Shown here: positions 57,062 through 64,000 of the stretch, piece after piece | How positions within the stretch are numbered: the stretch's first letter is position 1 | How the letters are laid out: every line of letters starts with the position of its first letter | NCBI RefSeq assembly: GCF_025398735.1 | Contig: NZ_CP104694.1 | Coordinates: forward strand, 2,443,001-2,507,000 | Length of the DNA: 64,000 nucleotides | Direction of reading: 5' to 3' | Source of the DNA: Tahibacter amnicola | GTDB lineage: Bacteria; Pseudomonadota; Gammaproteobacteria; Xanthomonadales; Rhodanobacteraceae | The notes under the pieces: generated by a model | Seen by the model: the letters and a program-made list of their open reading frames with translations, nothing else | Told to the model about the DNA's origin: nothing | The model's database searches: none | Position numbers and translations under genes: made by a program

Positions 57062-57177
57062 GTGCGGTGCGCATTGCGATCTGGTGCAGCAGCCTCCTGG
57101 CGGTGCTGGTGCTGGCGCACCTGTGGCTGCGTTGGGGCGAGCTGGTGTTCGTCCGCACGCTGTCGATGATGTGCTGA
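57058..57177 (+). CDS. small membrane protein translationally coupled to the MFS transporter
   Basis: 39 residues, starting at an ATG that overlaps the MFS stop (ATGA). One hydrophobic helix spans about residues 6-24 (IAIWCSSLLAVLVLAHLWL), and codon third positions are mostly G or C, as in neighbours. I recognise no family. Its coupling to a transporter suggests a subunit or regulator, as known for several small membrane proteins, but this is inference. It ends 18 bases before the cupin start. Confidence 0.6.
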   Translation: MSAVRIAIWCSSLLAVLVLAHLWLRWGELVFVRTLSMMC

Positions 57178-57195
57178 GTGAGAATAGGGTCCGCT

Positions 57196-57573
57196 ATGAA
57201 CGCTGCCGTGAATGCCCGTTCGATCGCCGCTGCGCTGACAGACCTCTGGTCGCCTCGCGTGGTGGCGGAAGTCGACGACGCTTACGTGAAAGTGGCGCGT
57301 ATCCAGGGCGTGCTCGACTGGCATACGCACGCCGACGAGGACGAATTGTTCCTCGTGCTTGCGGGGGAGTTGCGACTGCGGATGCACGCGGGCGACGTCG
57401 TGCTGCGCGAAGGCGACCTGTATGTCGTGCCCAAGGGCGTGGCGCACAGCCCGCTGGCCGAATCCGAATGCCTGGTGCTGCTGGTGGAGCGCAAGTCCAC
57501 CTTGCATACCGGCTCGACCGTGACCGCGCAGACGCGTTCGATCGAGGAGCAATTGCGGGCCTTTTCCCGCTGA
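57196..57573 (+). CDS. cupin-domain protein
   Basis: 125 residues from the ATG at 57196 (AGGG eight bases upstream). Cupin motif 1 is WHTHADEDELFLVLAGELRL with two His and one Glu metal ligands. Motif 2 is DLYVVPKGVAHSPLA with the third His. It is a single small metal-binding barrel; the reaction or ligand is unknown. It follows the MFS gene and the small peptide on the same strand, so it may act on the transported compound. Confidence 0.85.
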   Translation: MNAAVNARSIAAALTDLWSPRVVAEVDDAYVKVARIQGVLDWHTHADEDELFLVLAGELRLRMHAGDVVLREGDLYVVPKGVAHSPLAESECLVLLVERKSTLHTGSTVTAQTRSIEEQLRAFSR

Positions 57574-57688
57574 CGGCACCTTGTACTTGCCGGGTGTACG
57601 TTATCCCACTGTACTTTCGTACATCTATCCACCGGGTGGTGGCGTGCGACACTGCGGCACTGGCTGAATCACCGGTCGCGGGGGTGTC

Positions 57689-58384
57689 ATGCGCGTGTCA
57701 GTAGGCTTTTGTGCGTTGCTGTTCGCGGCCGTTTCGCCGATGGCTGCCGAAGCGGCGTGCGTGGATGCGGTGGTGCTCGTGCACGGCAATACCGGGTCAC
57801 CGTCGGATTTCGATGCCACCGTCAGCCAGCTGCTGCGCCGCGGCTACGCTGCCTCGGACATCCGTCGCCCGCGCTGGGGATCATCCGTGTGCGCCGCCTG
57901 CAACGACCACAGTGGCAGCGAGGCGCTGCCGGTGGAACAGGCGCTGATCGACGCCGCAGCGGCGTCCTGTACGGGACGCGTGGACGTGATCGGGCATTCC
58001 ATGGGCGTCACCCTCCTGGCGCGGGAAATCACGCGCCTGGGCATGTCCGGATACATCGACAGCTTCATCGGTATTGCCGGTGCCTACCGCGGCCTGCGCA
58101 GCTGCGGCCTGTACCCGTTCAACGTCGCCACACCGACCTGTGGCGAGTGGGGCCTTTCACTGGGCAGTCCGTTGCTGCAGGGACTGCGTGACCGGCCGCT
58201 CGCACGCCGGGTGCATTCGATCAAATCCTGGTATGACGAGATCGTGTGCGCGACCGGCATCTGCACCGTGGGCGGCATCCATTCGTCGGCGATAGACGGC
58301 GAGTGGAGCAGCACCACGCTTCCGCTCGGGCACTTCGGCCTGGCGCGGCACACATCGGTTTTGCAGGCGGATCTGCTGCAATAA
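57689..58384 (+). CDS. secreted lipase-like alpha/beta hydrolase
   Basis: 231 residues with a signal peptide (FCALLFAAVSPMAAEAAC). The oxyanion region VVLVHGNTGSPSDF and the nucleophile elbow GHSMGVTLLA are typical of class 2 lipases and esterases. Later His residues in HSSAIDGEW or GHFGLARHTS could complete the triad. Eight Cys in the mature part suggest disulfides. It is probably exported; the substrate is unknown. Confidence 0.85.
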   Translation: MRVSVGFCALLFAAVSPMAAEAACVDAVVLVHGNTGSPSDFDATVSQLLRRGYAASDIRRPRWGSSVCAACNDHSGSEALPVEQALIDAAAASCTGRVDVIGHSMGVTLLAREITRLGMSGYIDSFIGIAGAYRGLRSCGLYPFNVATPTCGEWGLSLGSPLLQGLRDRPLARRVHSIKSWYDEIVCATGICTVGGIHSSAIDGEWSSTTLPLGHFGLARHTSVLQADLLQ

Positions 58385-58508
58385 GTGTGTCGAGCGTGAC
58401 GTCCGTCGCAAACGGCGGATGAGTCGGTAGCGAGCATGTCGCCCGCGGTTCCCCGGGCGCGTCATCGACCTCAAGAACCCGACTTCTCTCCGGGTGGGCG
58501 AGGCCACT

Positions 58509-60635
58509 ATGTTGCGACGACTCTTGTGTGTGCTGGCGCTGTCCAGCTTGGTGCTCTCCGCGGTGCACGCGGCATCGCTGAACATTCCCGCGGGCCATCC
58601 GCGCCTGTGGTATGGCAATGCGACGCGCCTGGCGCAGGCACGGACCTACAACCAGACCGTTCCCTTCACGCCCACCGGCAGCACCACGCAGCTCAATGCA
58701 GGCCGCGCCCTGCGTGGCCTGCTCACCAACAACACCACTGATTGCGACCAGGCGGCCGCTTACCTGGCGGGATGGCGCGCCGAAGACCAGGGTGGTTTCC
58801 GCGATGCGATCCGCCAGCAGGGCGACAGCCTGTTGCTCATCTATGACTGGTGCCATAGCCGCCTGACGGCGCCGCAGATCGCCACCCTGGTGACGCGCTG
58901 GAACGGCTACATGGACACGGAGAACGCCGATGGTTTCGCCAACCAGGGATCGGAAGCCAACAACTATTTCTGGGGCCGCGTCCGCAACAATCTGATGTGG
59001 GGCATCGCCAGCTTCGGCGACAATCCCCGTGCCCAGGAATTCATCAACAACGCGCTGGATCTGCGACTGTCCACCTGGTTCAGTCGCTGGTATGGCGATT
59101 TCGGCCGGGGCGGCGTCTTCGTGGAAGGCGCCGACTATGGCTCGGTGATGCTGTCGTATCCGATCATCCCGTTCGCCTCGGCAGCAGATTTCGGCTATGA
59201 CCCCTACACCGCGACACCGTTCTTCCGCGAGGCTATCTACGCCCTGATCTACGGCACCACGCCGGGACCCACGACCATCACCGACGGATTCTCGGGCGGC
59301 GCACTGCTGTTCCCGTTCAATGACGACGAATCGTTCCGCCAGGGCAGCGTCATCAATAACCGGCAATATCTCGGCGATTTCGCGCGCTATTTCGGGCATC
59401 GCGACAACACCAGTGGGAACGCCGTGCACATGCGCGCCTGGCTGGCGGCGACCAACGCCGGCCGCAGCTGGATGTTCGATGCCCTGGGCGGCACCGGGCA
59501 GGCCGCGGATCTGGCAACCTTGCCCACAGACTATTACGCGCCGGGCGCGGGTGTCTTCTACGCGCGCACCGGTCACGATGCCAATGCCACGGCCGTTCAC
59601 GTGCAGCTGGGTACGCCGGGAGGCATTGAGCATCGCCACCGCGATGCGGGAAATTTCCAGATGTGGCGAAAGGGGCGCTGGATCACCCGCGAAACGACGG
59701 GCTATTCCGATCAGATCGCCGGATTCGCGGGCAACGGTTCGGTCGACTCGGAGGATCACCTGGCGCACAACGGCCTGCAATTCCAGGGCCGTACGACGGC
59801 GATGTGGATCGGTACCGGCCCCACGGTGATTCCACCCGGCGAAGATCGCGGCGACCAGCCCGATGGCCTGCCGGAGGTGGTACGCGTGCAGCACGCAACG
59901 GATTTCGGCTACGTCGCGGTCGATTTCACCAAGTCCTACCGCAACACCAATGGCCGTCGCGTGGACTGGCCCTATGCCGACAAAGCCGTGCGTGAATTTC
60001 TGTTCGTGCGCCCGCTGGGCGCGCTGATCGTGCTTGATCGCATGCGCGGCAGCGCCGACTCCACCTTGCCGTTCTACTCCACCGGCAACTGGGTCAACGC
60101 CAATGCGCCGCTGTCGGATCACCTGGCGCCCGAACAGGTTCGTCGCACCTTCCTCATGCACTTTGAAACCCAGCCGACGATCGCCGGCTCGCGCGTGCAG
60201 GCGGCGCTGGGAACACAGGTGTCGGAACTGCGCACCCTGGTGCCGGCCTCGCCGATGTACCGGCTGGTCAACGAAGACCGGCCCGGTGACGAGCCGGCTG
60301 GCCAGTACCGCCTGGAACTGGATTCCAGCGGCACGCTGGAAAGCTATTTCATCAACGTGATTCATGGCCGCGACAGCGCGGAAGCCGCCATCACCGCCAC
60401 CGCGGTCGACAACGGCATGAGCTGGACGGTGCAGTTGACCCATCCCACGCGCGGCAGCGCCACGATCCTGCTGAACAAGGGCATGGCGTCGCAGGGGGGC
60501 AGCGTCACGATCAACGGCGGCGCACCGGTTGCGCTGATCAGCGGCCTGCAGGGCATCAGCGTGACGCCGGCCGGCCCGGTCTGGGCCTCGGCCTCGGACA
60601 GCATCTTCCGGAACGGTTTCGACGCAGCGCCGTAA
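58509..60635 (+). CDS. secreted heparinase II/III-like protein with C-terminal IFRNGF motif
   Basis: 708 residues with a signal peptide (LLCVLALSSLVLSAVHAA). The body resembles heparinase II/III-family lyases: an N-terminal helical region from PAGHPRLWYGNATRL to about residue 330, then a beta region with GAGVFYARTGHDANATAVHV and GIEHRHRDAGNFQMWRKGRW, which carries the His residues of the family. The substrate is unknown. The protein ends SDSIFRNGFDAAP, a motif shared with the last gene of the window. The ATG at 58509 has GAGG upstream. A strong terminator follows. Confidence 0.75.
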   Translation: MLRRLLCVLALSSLVLSAVHAASLNIPAGHPRLWYGNATRLAQARTYNQTVPFTPTGSTTQLNAGRALRGLLTNNTTDCDQAAAYLAGWRAEDQGGFRDAIRQQGDSLLLIYDWCHSRLTAPQIATLVTRWNGYMDTENADGFANQGSEANNYFWGRVRNNLMWGIASFGDNPRAQEFINNALDLRLSTWFSRWYGDFGRGGVFVEGADYGSVMLSYPIIPFASAADFGYDPYTATPFFREAIYALIYGTTPGPTTITDGFSGGALLFPFNDDESFRQGSVINNRQYLGDFARYFGHRDNTSGNAVHMRAWLAATNAGRSWMFDALGGTGQAADLATLPTDYYAPGAGVFYARTGHDANATAVHVQLGTPGGIEHRHRDAGNFQMWRKGRWITRETTGYSDQIAGFAGNGSVDSEDHLAHNGLQFQGRTTAMWIGTGPTVIPPGEDRGDQPDGLPEVVRVQHATDFGYVAVDFTKSYRNTNGRRVDWPYADKAVREFLFVRPLGALIVLDRMRGSADSTLPFYSTGNWVNANAPLSDHLAPEQVRRTFLMHFETQPTIAGSRVQAALGTQVSELRTLVPASPMYRLVNEDRPGDEPAGQYRLELDSSGTLESYFINVIHGRDSAEAAITATAVDNGMSWTVQLTHPTRGSATILLNKGMASQGGSVTINGGAPVALISGLQGISVTPAGPVWASASDSIFRNGFDAAP

Positions 60636-60643
60636 TCCGTGCC

Positions 60644-60675
60644 GCGCCCGTGGCCTGTTGCCACGGGCGCCTTTT
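60644..60675 (+). terminator. intrinsic terminator of the heparinase-like gene
   Basis: A perfect 11-bp stem, GCGCCCGTGGC with GCCACGGGCGC, has a 5-base loop CTGTT and is followed by CTTTT. It starts 9 bases after the stop codon. Confidence 0.9.
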
Positions 60676-60782
60676 GCACGCGTATGGAGGGCGTACGACT
60701 CGGAATCGCCGATCCGACCCGGCATCATGTGGGGCACGCGACACCCTGTGTCGTGTAATCCGACCTGCTGAGGTGTGCGCCG

Positions 60783-61304
60783 ATGGTGTCCAGATGGATG
60801 GCTTTTCTGATCCTGCTAGTTCCCCTGTCTGCTTTTGCGTGGGAGCAGCGGGCGTGCGGGCTGTCGGCGAAGGAAATCGCTTCGGCATCCGTCGAGGCGG
60901 CGACCGAGGCACTCCTGTCGAGCGCATGCGCGGCTTATCGCGAACCCCTGGTCGCACGGCTGGAGGAGCTGGCGAGCACGGGAAAGTGGGCTGACGAGGC
61001 GGGCAGTGATCCGGAACAGTGGCGGGAAATGGAAGGCGTGCTCGCGCTGGCGCGATTGAAGGTCGAGCTGCTCGGCGGAAATCTGCTGCGGGTCCGGCGT
61101 CAGCTGGACGTTGTGGAAACGCTGGCACAGTCCGGTGCGATGGCCGACATGGATGGCGAGGACCTCCGCTCGCTGGTGAGCAGTGTGAAGGGCATCCTGG
61201 ACGGAACAGATCGTCCGGAGTGGCGTGCCTCGCTGCCTGGTCCGGATGAGGAATGGATCGCCAGGCCCGGCAAGTGCGGGATGGGGCGGTGGTTGAAGGC
61301 ATGA
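60783..61304 (+). CDS. secreted protein of unknown function
   Basis: 173 residues. A signal peptide (WMAFLILLVPLSAFAW) is followed by an alpha-helical, acidic protein (ASVEAATEALLSSACAAY, LARLKVELLGGNLLRVRRQL). Three Cys in the mature part. I recognise no family. The ATG at 60783 has a GAGG site. Its last codon overlaps the next ATG (ATGA), so the two are coupled. Confidence 0.65.
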   Translation: MVSRWMAFLILLVPLSAFAWEQRACGLSAKEIASASVEAATEALLSSACAAYREPLVARLEELASTGKWADEAGSDPEQWREMEGVLALARLKVELLGGNLLRVRRQLDVVETLAQSGAMADMDGEDLRSLVSSVKGILDGTDRPEWRASLPGPDEEWIARPGKCGMGRWLKA

Positions 61305-61666
61305 CGAACCTGCTGCCCGGCGCGTCCGACGCATGGGTGGCGGCCGGCCGGCCCGACGTTGCCGTCCAGCAGCTGCTGGTGGAGTCCTGGCGACCCGCGC
61401 TGGCGTCGGCAAGCCGGCTACCGATGTTGCGGGAATACACCGAACGGGCGTTCGGGCCGGGCAGTTATCGGCGCGAAGTCGAGGCAGCGCTGGCCAGTAT
61501 CCGCATAACGGCCGGGCTGAAGGGGCTGGAAGGCCGGATGTCGCTGCTGGGTCTATCGGTCCCGGTGCCGCTGGGATACTACTCTTCGCGCGACGAGGAG
61601 CCCCGGCGTTTCGAGACGCCGGACGAGATTGCCCGGTGGCTTCGGCCGTTGCTCCTCCCGGAGTGA
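61301..61666 (+). CDS. small protein coupled to the preceding secreted protein
   Basis: 121 residues from an ATG overlapping the previous stop. It has no clear signal peptide. The sequence is Arg-, Ala- and Leu-rich (VAVQQLLVESWRPALASASR and SLLGLSVPVPLGYYSSRDEE). I recognise no family. The two genes could be a pair that works together, or halves of one gene separated by a frameshift, since the second lacks a signal. Confidence 0.55.
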   Translation: MTNLLPGASDAWVAAGRPDVAVQQLLVESWRPALASASRLPMLREYTERAFGPGSYRREVEAALASIRITAGLKGLEGRMSLLGLSVPVPLGYYSSRDEEPRRFETPDEIARWLRPLLLPE

Positions 61667-61674
61667 ACCCGCGG

Positions 61675-61695
61675 CGCGCCGGTTTCCCCGGCGCG
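61675..61695. terminator. hairpin between convergent genes
   Basis: CGCGCCGG and CCGGCGCG pair with a 5-base loop TTTCC, nine bases after the 61666 stop and before the 61721 stop. No T run. Confidence 0.45.
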
Positions 61696-61720
61696 AACAG
61701 CTCCGCCGGCGCGCGAGCGT

Positions 61721-62440
61721 TCAGTCGATCGTGAACGACTGCAAGCCCACTGGCACCCCGTTGTCGCCGGTCACCGACATCACGATCTGCATGCCCGGAA
61801 AATTGATCGCGGCCAGCGAGGTGATCTCCGTGACGCCACAGTCGCTAGCCTTGATGTAGCTCGGTGCTACTTCGCCAGCATTGTTCGAGCCGACGAAGAA
61901 CGAGTGACTGTTGATCATCCCGTCCGGCGTGTAGATCTCGACGACGAGGATATCCGTGCTGACATTCAACACCGGTGGTGCCGTGATCGGCACGCTCACC
62001 AGCGTGCCTGATGCGGTGTCCTGCACGGTGGTGGATTCGCTGGTCAGCAACGTGAGCGACGCGGTTGTCGGTGGATTGCTGGAACTCTTGTAGAGATTCA
62101 CCTGGACCGGCTGCCCGGCGTTGGCGCCGTCATTGGCCAGTTCGACCCCATAGGTGATGTTCTGGATGCGGAAATGGGGCTGGGTGAGTATCGGAAATTT
62201 CGACAGGGTGAAGGCGCGGTAGTAGCCGTTGGCGGTGTGCAGTCCCTGCGCATTGCAGGACACCGAATTGTTGGCGGTGATGGCCGAGCTGTTGGACTGG
62301 GCGATGGTCTGCGCCGTCTGCGGGAACGCCATCGGCGGCCGTTGCGGCGAAGGATTGCGGTGGGGGCTGAAGCTCTGTGCGAAAAGGACCGCCGGGAGAA
62401 CAAACAGGGCGACGGAAAGGCAAGTGCGTCGTGCGTGCAT
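61721..62440 (-). CDS. secreted beta-rich protein of unknown function
   Basis: 239 residues. A signal peptide (SVALFVLPAVLFAQ) is followed by a Ser-, Thr-, Asn- and Pro-rich region and a beta-rich domain (FRIQNITYGVELANDGANAG, DTASGTLVSVPITAPP, NSHSFFVGSNNAG). Two Cys (VSCNAQG and DCGVTE). I recognise no family. The ATG at 62440 has AAGGAGC upstream. It diverges from the alcohol dehydrogenase gene. Confidence 0.7.
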   Translation of the reverse strand: MHARRTCLSVALFVLPAVLFAQSFSPHRNPSPQRPPMAFPQTAQTIAQSNSSAITANNSVSCNAQGLHTANGYYRAFTLSKFPILTQPHFRIQNITYGVELANDGANAGQPVQVNLYKSSSNPPTTASLTLLTSESTTVQDTASGTLVSVPITAPPVLNVSTDILVVEIYTPDGMINSHSFFVGSNNAGEVAPSYIKASDCGVTEITSLAAINFPGMQIVMSVTGDNGVPVGLQSFTID

Positions 62441-62733
62441 GGCTGCTCCTTGGCAAAAGGAAAGAGCACAGGTACGGCAGCGCGATCACCAAGACCCAGC
62501 CCGGGCAATGCCATGACACAGCCTGCGAGGCTGGCGGTCCGATACTCCCACATTGGCCGCGTTCTGCACAGGTACACGCGTGGCACGGTCTTTGCCACTT
62601 TCCGCCTGGAGCAGATTCCGCGCTTTGCAAGCGCGGATTCGCAATCACGACGAGAGACTGTCTTGGCGGTGCGCGATGTTTCCGGTGACGACTCATTGGG
62701 GCTAGGCTGTTGGCGTTCTCCGGAGATACTCCC

Positions 62734-63750
62734 ATGCGCGCCGTCGGCTTGAATCGTTACCTTCCCATCACCGAGCCCGACTCCCTGGTCGACCTGGAAC
62801 TGCCCGTGCCGCAGCCGACGGGAACGGATCTGCTGGTCCGCGTGCAGGCGATCTCGGTGAACCCGGTGGACGTGAAGGTGCGGGCGCCGAAGGCGCTGGT
62901 GGAACCGGCGCCGCGCGTGCTGGGGTGGGACGCGGCCGGTGTGGTGGAGGCGGTCGGTGACTCGGTCACGTTGTTCCGGCCGGGCGATGCGGTGTATTAC
63001 GCCGGCGATATCACGCGGCCGGGCTGCAATGCCCAATTTCACCTGGTGGACCAGCACATCGTGGCGGCGATGCCACGGTCCCTCGACTTCGCACACGCCG
63101 CGGCCCTGCCGCTGACGGCGATCACAGCCTGGGAGCTGCTATTTGACCGGTTCGGGATTGATCCGGACGGATTCCATTCGGGCCGCAGCCTGTTGATTCT
63201 TGGCGGTGCAGGCGGGCTGGGATCGATGGTAATCCAGCTGGCGCGCCTGGCGGGGTTGCGGGTCATCGCCACGGCGTCCCGTCCCGAAAGTGCCGACTGG
63301 TGTCGTTCTCTGGGGGCCGAAGCGGTGCTCGATCACGGCATGCCGCTGCGTCCCCAGCTGGAATCACTGGGGTTGGCGCATGTGGATTACATCGCCAACC
63401 TCGTGGACGTGGTGGCGTACTGGGAGGTGATGGCCGACCTCATCGCGCCACAGGGCTGCATCGGCCTGGTGAGTGAACCTTCGGGCCCGGTTCGCCTGGG
63501 AGGGCCGCTGAAGGAGAAGAGCGTCAGCCTGCATTGGGAATTCATGTTCACGCGGCCGATGTTCTCCACGGCAGATCGCCTCGAACAGCACCGTTTGCTG
63601 ACGCGTATCGCGGCATTGGTTGACGCCGGCACCGTGCGTGGCACGGCACGCCAGGTCCTGACGCCGATCAACGCGCGGCAGCTGCGCGAGGCGCATGCGC
63701 GCATCGAATCCGGACGCACGGTCGGGAAAATCGTCCTGGAAGGGTGGTGA
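62734..63750 (+). CDS. zinc-type alcohol dehydrogenase/quinone oxidoreductase family protein
   Basis: 338 residues of the medium-chain dehydrogenase family. The N-terminal GroES-like fold includes ISVNPVDVKVRAPK and VLGWDAAGVVEAVGDSVTLF. The NAD(P)-binding motif is LLILGGAGGLGSMVIQLARL near residue 150. It lacks the catalytic-zinc Cys and is closest to zinc-independent quinone oxidoreductase-like or zinc-binding dehydrogenase family 1 proteins. The substrate is unknown. The ATG at 62734 has CGGAGA upstream. Confidence 0.9.
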   Translation: MRAVGLNRYLPITEPDSLVDLELPVPQPTGTDLLVRVQAISVNPVDVKVRAPKALVEPAPRVLGWDAAGVVEAVGDSVTLFRPGDAVYYAGDITRPGCNAQFHLVDQHIVAAMPRSLDFAHAAALPLTAITAWELLFDRFGIDPDGFHSGRSLLILGGAGGLGSMVIQLARLAGLRVIATASRPESADWCRSLGAEAVLDHGMPLRPQLESLGLAHVDYIANLVDVVAYWEVMADLIAPQGCIGLVSEPSGPVRLGGPLKEKSVSLHWEFMFTRPMFSTADRLEQHRLLTRIAALVDAGTVRGTARQVLTPINARQLREAHARIESGRTVGKIVLEGW

Positions 63751-63801
63751 CCTATAGCGCTGTCAGTTGCGTAGCATGGGGTGGTCCACTCCGGGCGCCA
63801 G

Positions 63802-64000
63802 TCAGAACCCGTCGCGGAAAATCACGTCTGCCGGATCCAGCTGTTCCACCCAGATTGGTGCCGACCAGAGCATGTCGTCGTCGTCCTGGACGATCCGGGC
63901 GTAGTAGAAGTGATGGCCCACCGACGGTGTCAGCGTCGCCGTCGCGGTGCTTGCGGCCACGGTGACCGTGCCGTTGCGGCCGGGCACGCCTTCGTAGATC
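63802..64000 (-). CDS. C-terminal part of a secreted protein (PHP/CehA-like?), cut by window edge
   Basis: About 65 C-terminal residues. They include GHHFYYARIVQDDDDMLWSA and PIWVEQLDPADVIFRDGF. A sequence of the type YARIVQ...WSAPIWV ends several CehA/McbA or DUF3604 metallohydrolases that I know, so such a protein is possible. The last residues IFRDGF match the IFRNGF of the heparinase-like protein. The rest lies beyond base 64,000, so the family is not certain. Confidence 0.6.
   Translation of the reverse strand, partial: IYEGVPGRNGTVTVAASTATATLTPSVGHHFYYARIVQDDDDMLWSAPIWVEQLDPADVIFRDGF

Noticed and set aside
58221-60737. An 838-residue open frame on the minus strand
   Set aside because: Antisense to the lipase and heparinase-like genes with no recognisable domain; a GC-rich artefact.

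Overview
The window is a high-GC chromosome segment of a gammaproteobacterium. It is most likely a member of the Xanthomonadales/Lysobacterales, near Rhodanobacteraceae. This rests on gene order (clpS-clpA, infA-aat, trxB, ald, ftsK, lolA, rarA), an EpmB/EF-P pair, a FimX-type degenerate GGDEF-EAL protein, a TonB-receptor/YfiR/kinase cluster, and secreted proteins ending in an IFRxGF motif. The assignment is an inference from content, not a database match.

Positions 1-30,000 are mostly housekeeping. They hold the start of mnmA with its nudJ neighbour, then an N-degron and redox block (clpS, clpA, infA, aat, a FemAB-like acyltransferase, trxB). Next come ald and a same-direction run: ftsK, a membrane protein, lolA, a TPR/2OG-oxygenase-like protein, rarA and two transporters. 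fimX, epmB and the divergent efp follow. A tight operon comes after that (mtaD, ubiG, a HAD phosphatase, a squalene-synthase-like protein). Last is the ppsA/ppsR pair, the enzyme and its regulatory kinase/phosphorylase. At 30.5-30.9 kb a clean promoter drives tRNA-Ala, tRNA-Glu and tRNA-Asp on the minus strand, ending in an intrinsic terminator.

Positions 31,000-46,000 are a signalling region. It contains a CPA2 antiporter, a 1,359-residue PAS/GAF/GGDEF/EAL protein with a C-terminal receiver, and a minus-strand series: TonB-dependent receptor, YfiR-like periplasmic protein, membrane histidine kinase, response regulator, hybrid kinase, and a further kinase. Between the last two kinases lies the most unusual part of the window, about 750 bases without protein genes. 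It has two tandem RNA units. Each has a 22-24 bp outer helix with a single mismatch, a shared inner motif (CCGAAGGGA opposite TCTCTTCATT), and a tRNA-like body. The upstream unit has a D arm, a T arm and a closed 7-bp acceptor-like stem arranged in permuted order. I interpret these as bacterial Y RNAs (YrlA type), the partners of the Ro60 orthologue Rsr. A sigma-54-type promoter sits upstream. No rsr or rtcBA gene is in the window.

Positions 46,000-64,000 are accessory. They hold secreted proteins of unknown function, a radical SAM protein with a small neighbour, a secreted ankyrin protein, a chemoreceptor-like protein lacking its signalling half, a DUF1501/DUF1800 pair, a LysR/MFS divergent pair with a coupled 39-residue membrane peptide, a cupin, a lipase, a heparinase-like protein and an alcohol-dehydrogenase-family enzyme. 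The end of another secreted protein is cut by the window edge.
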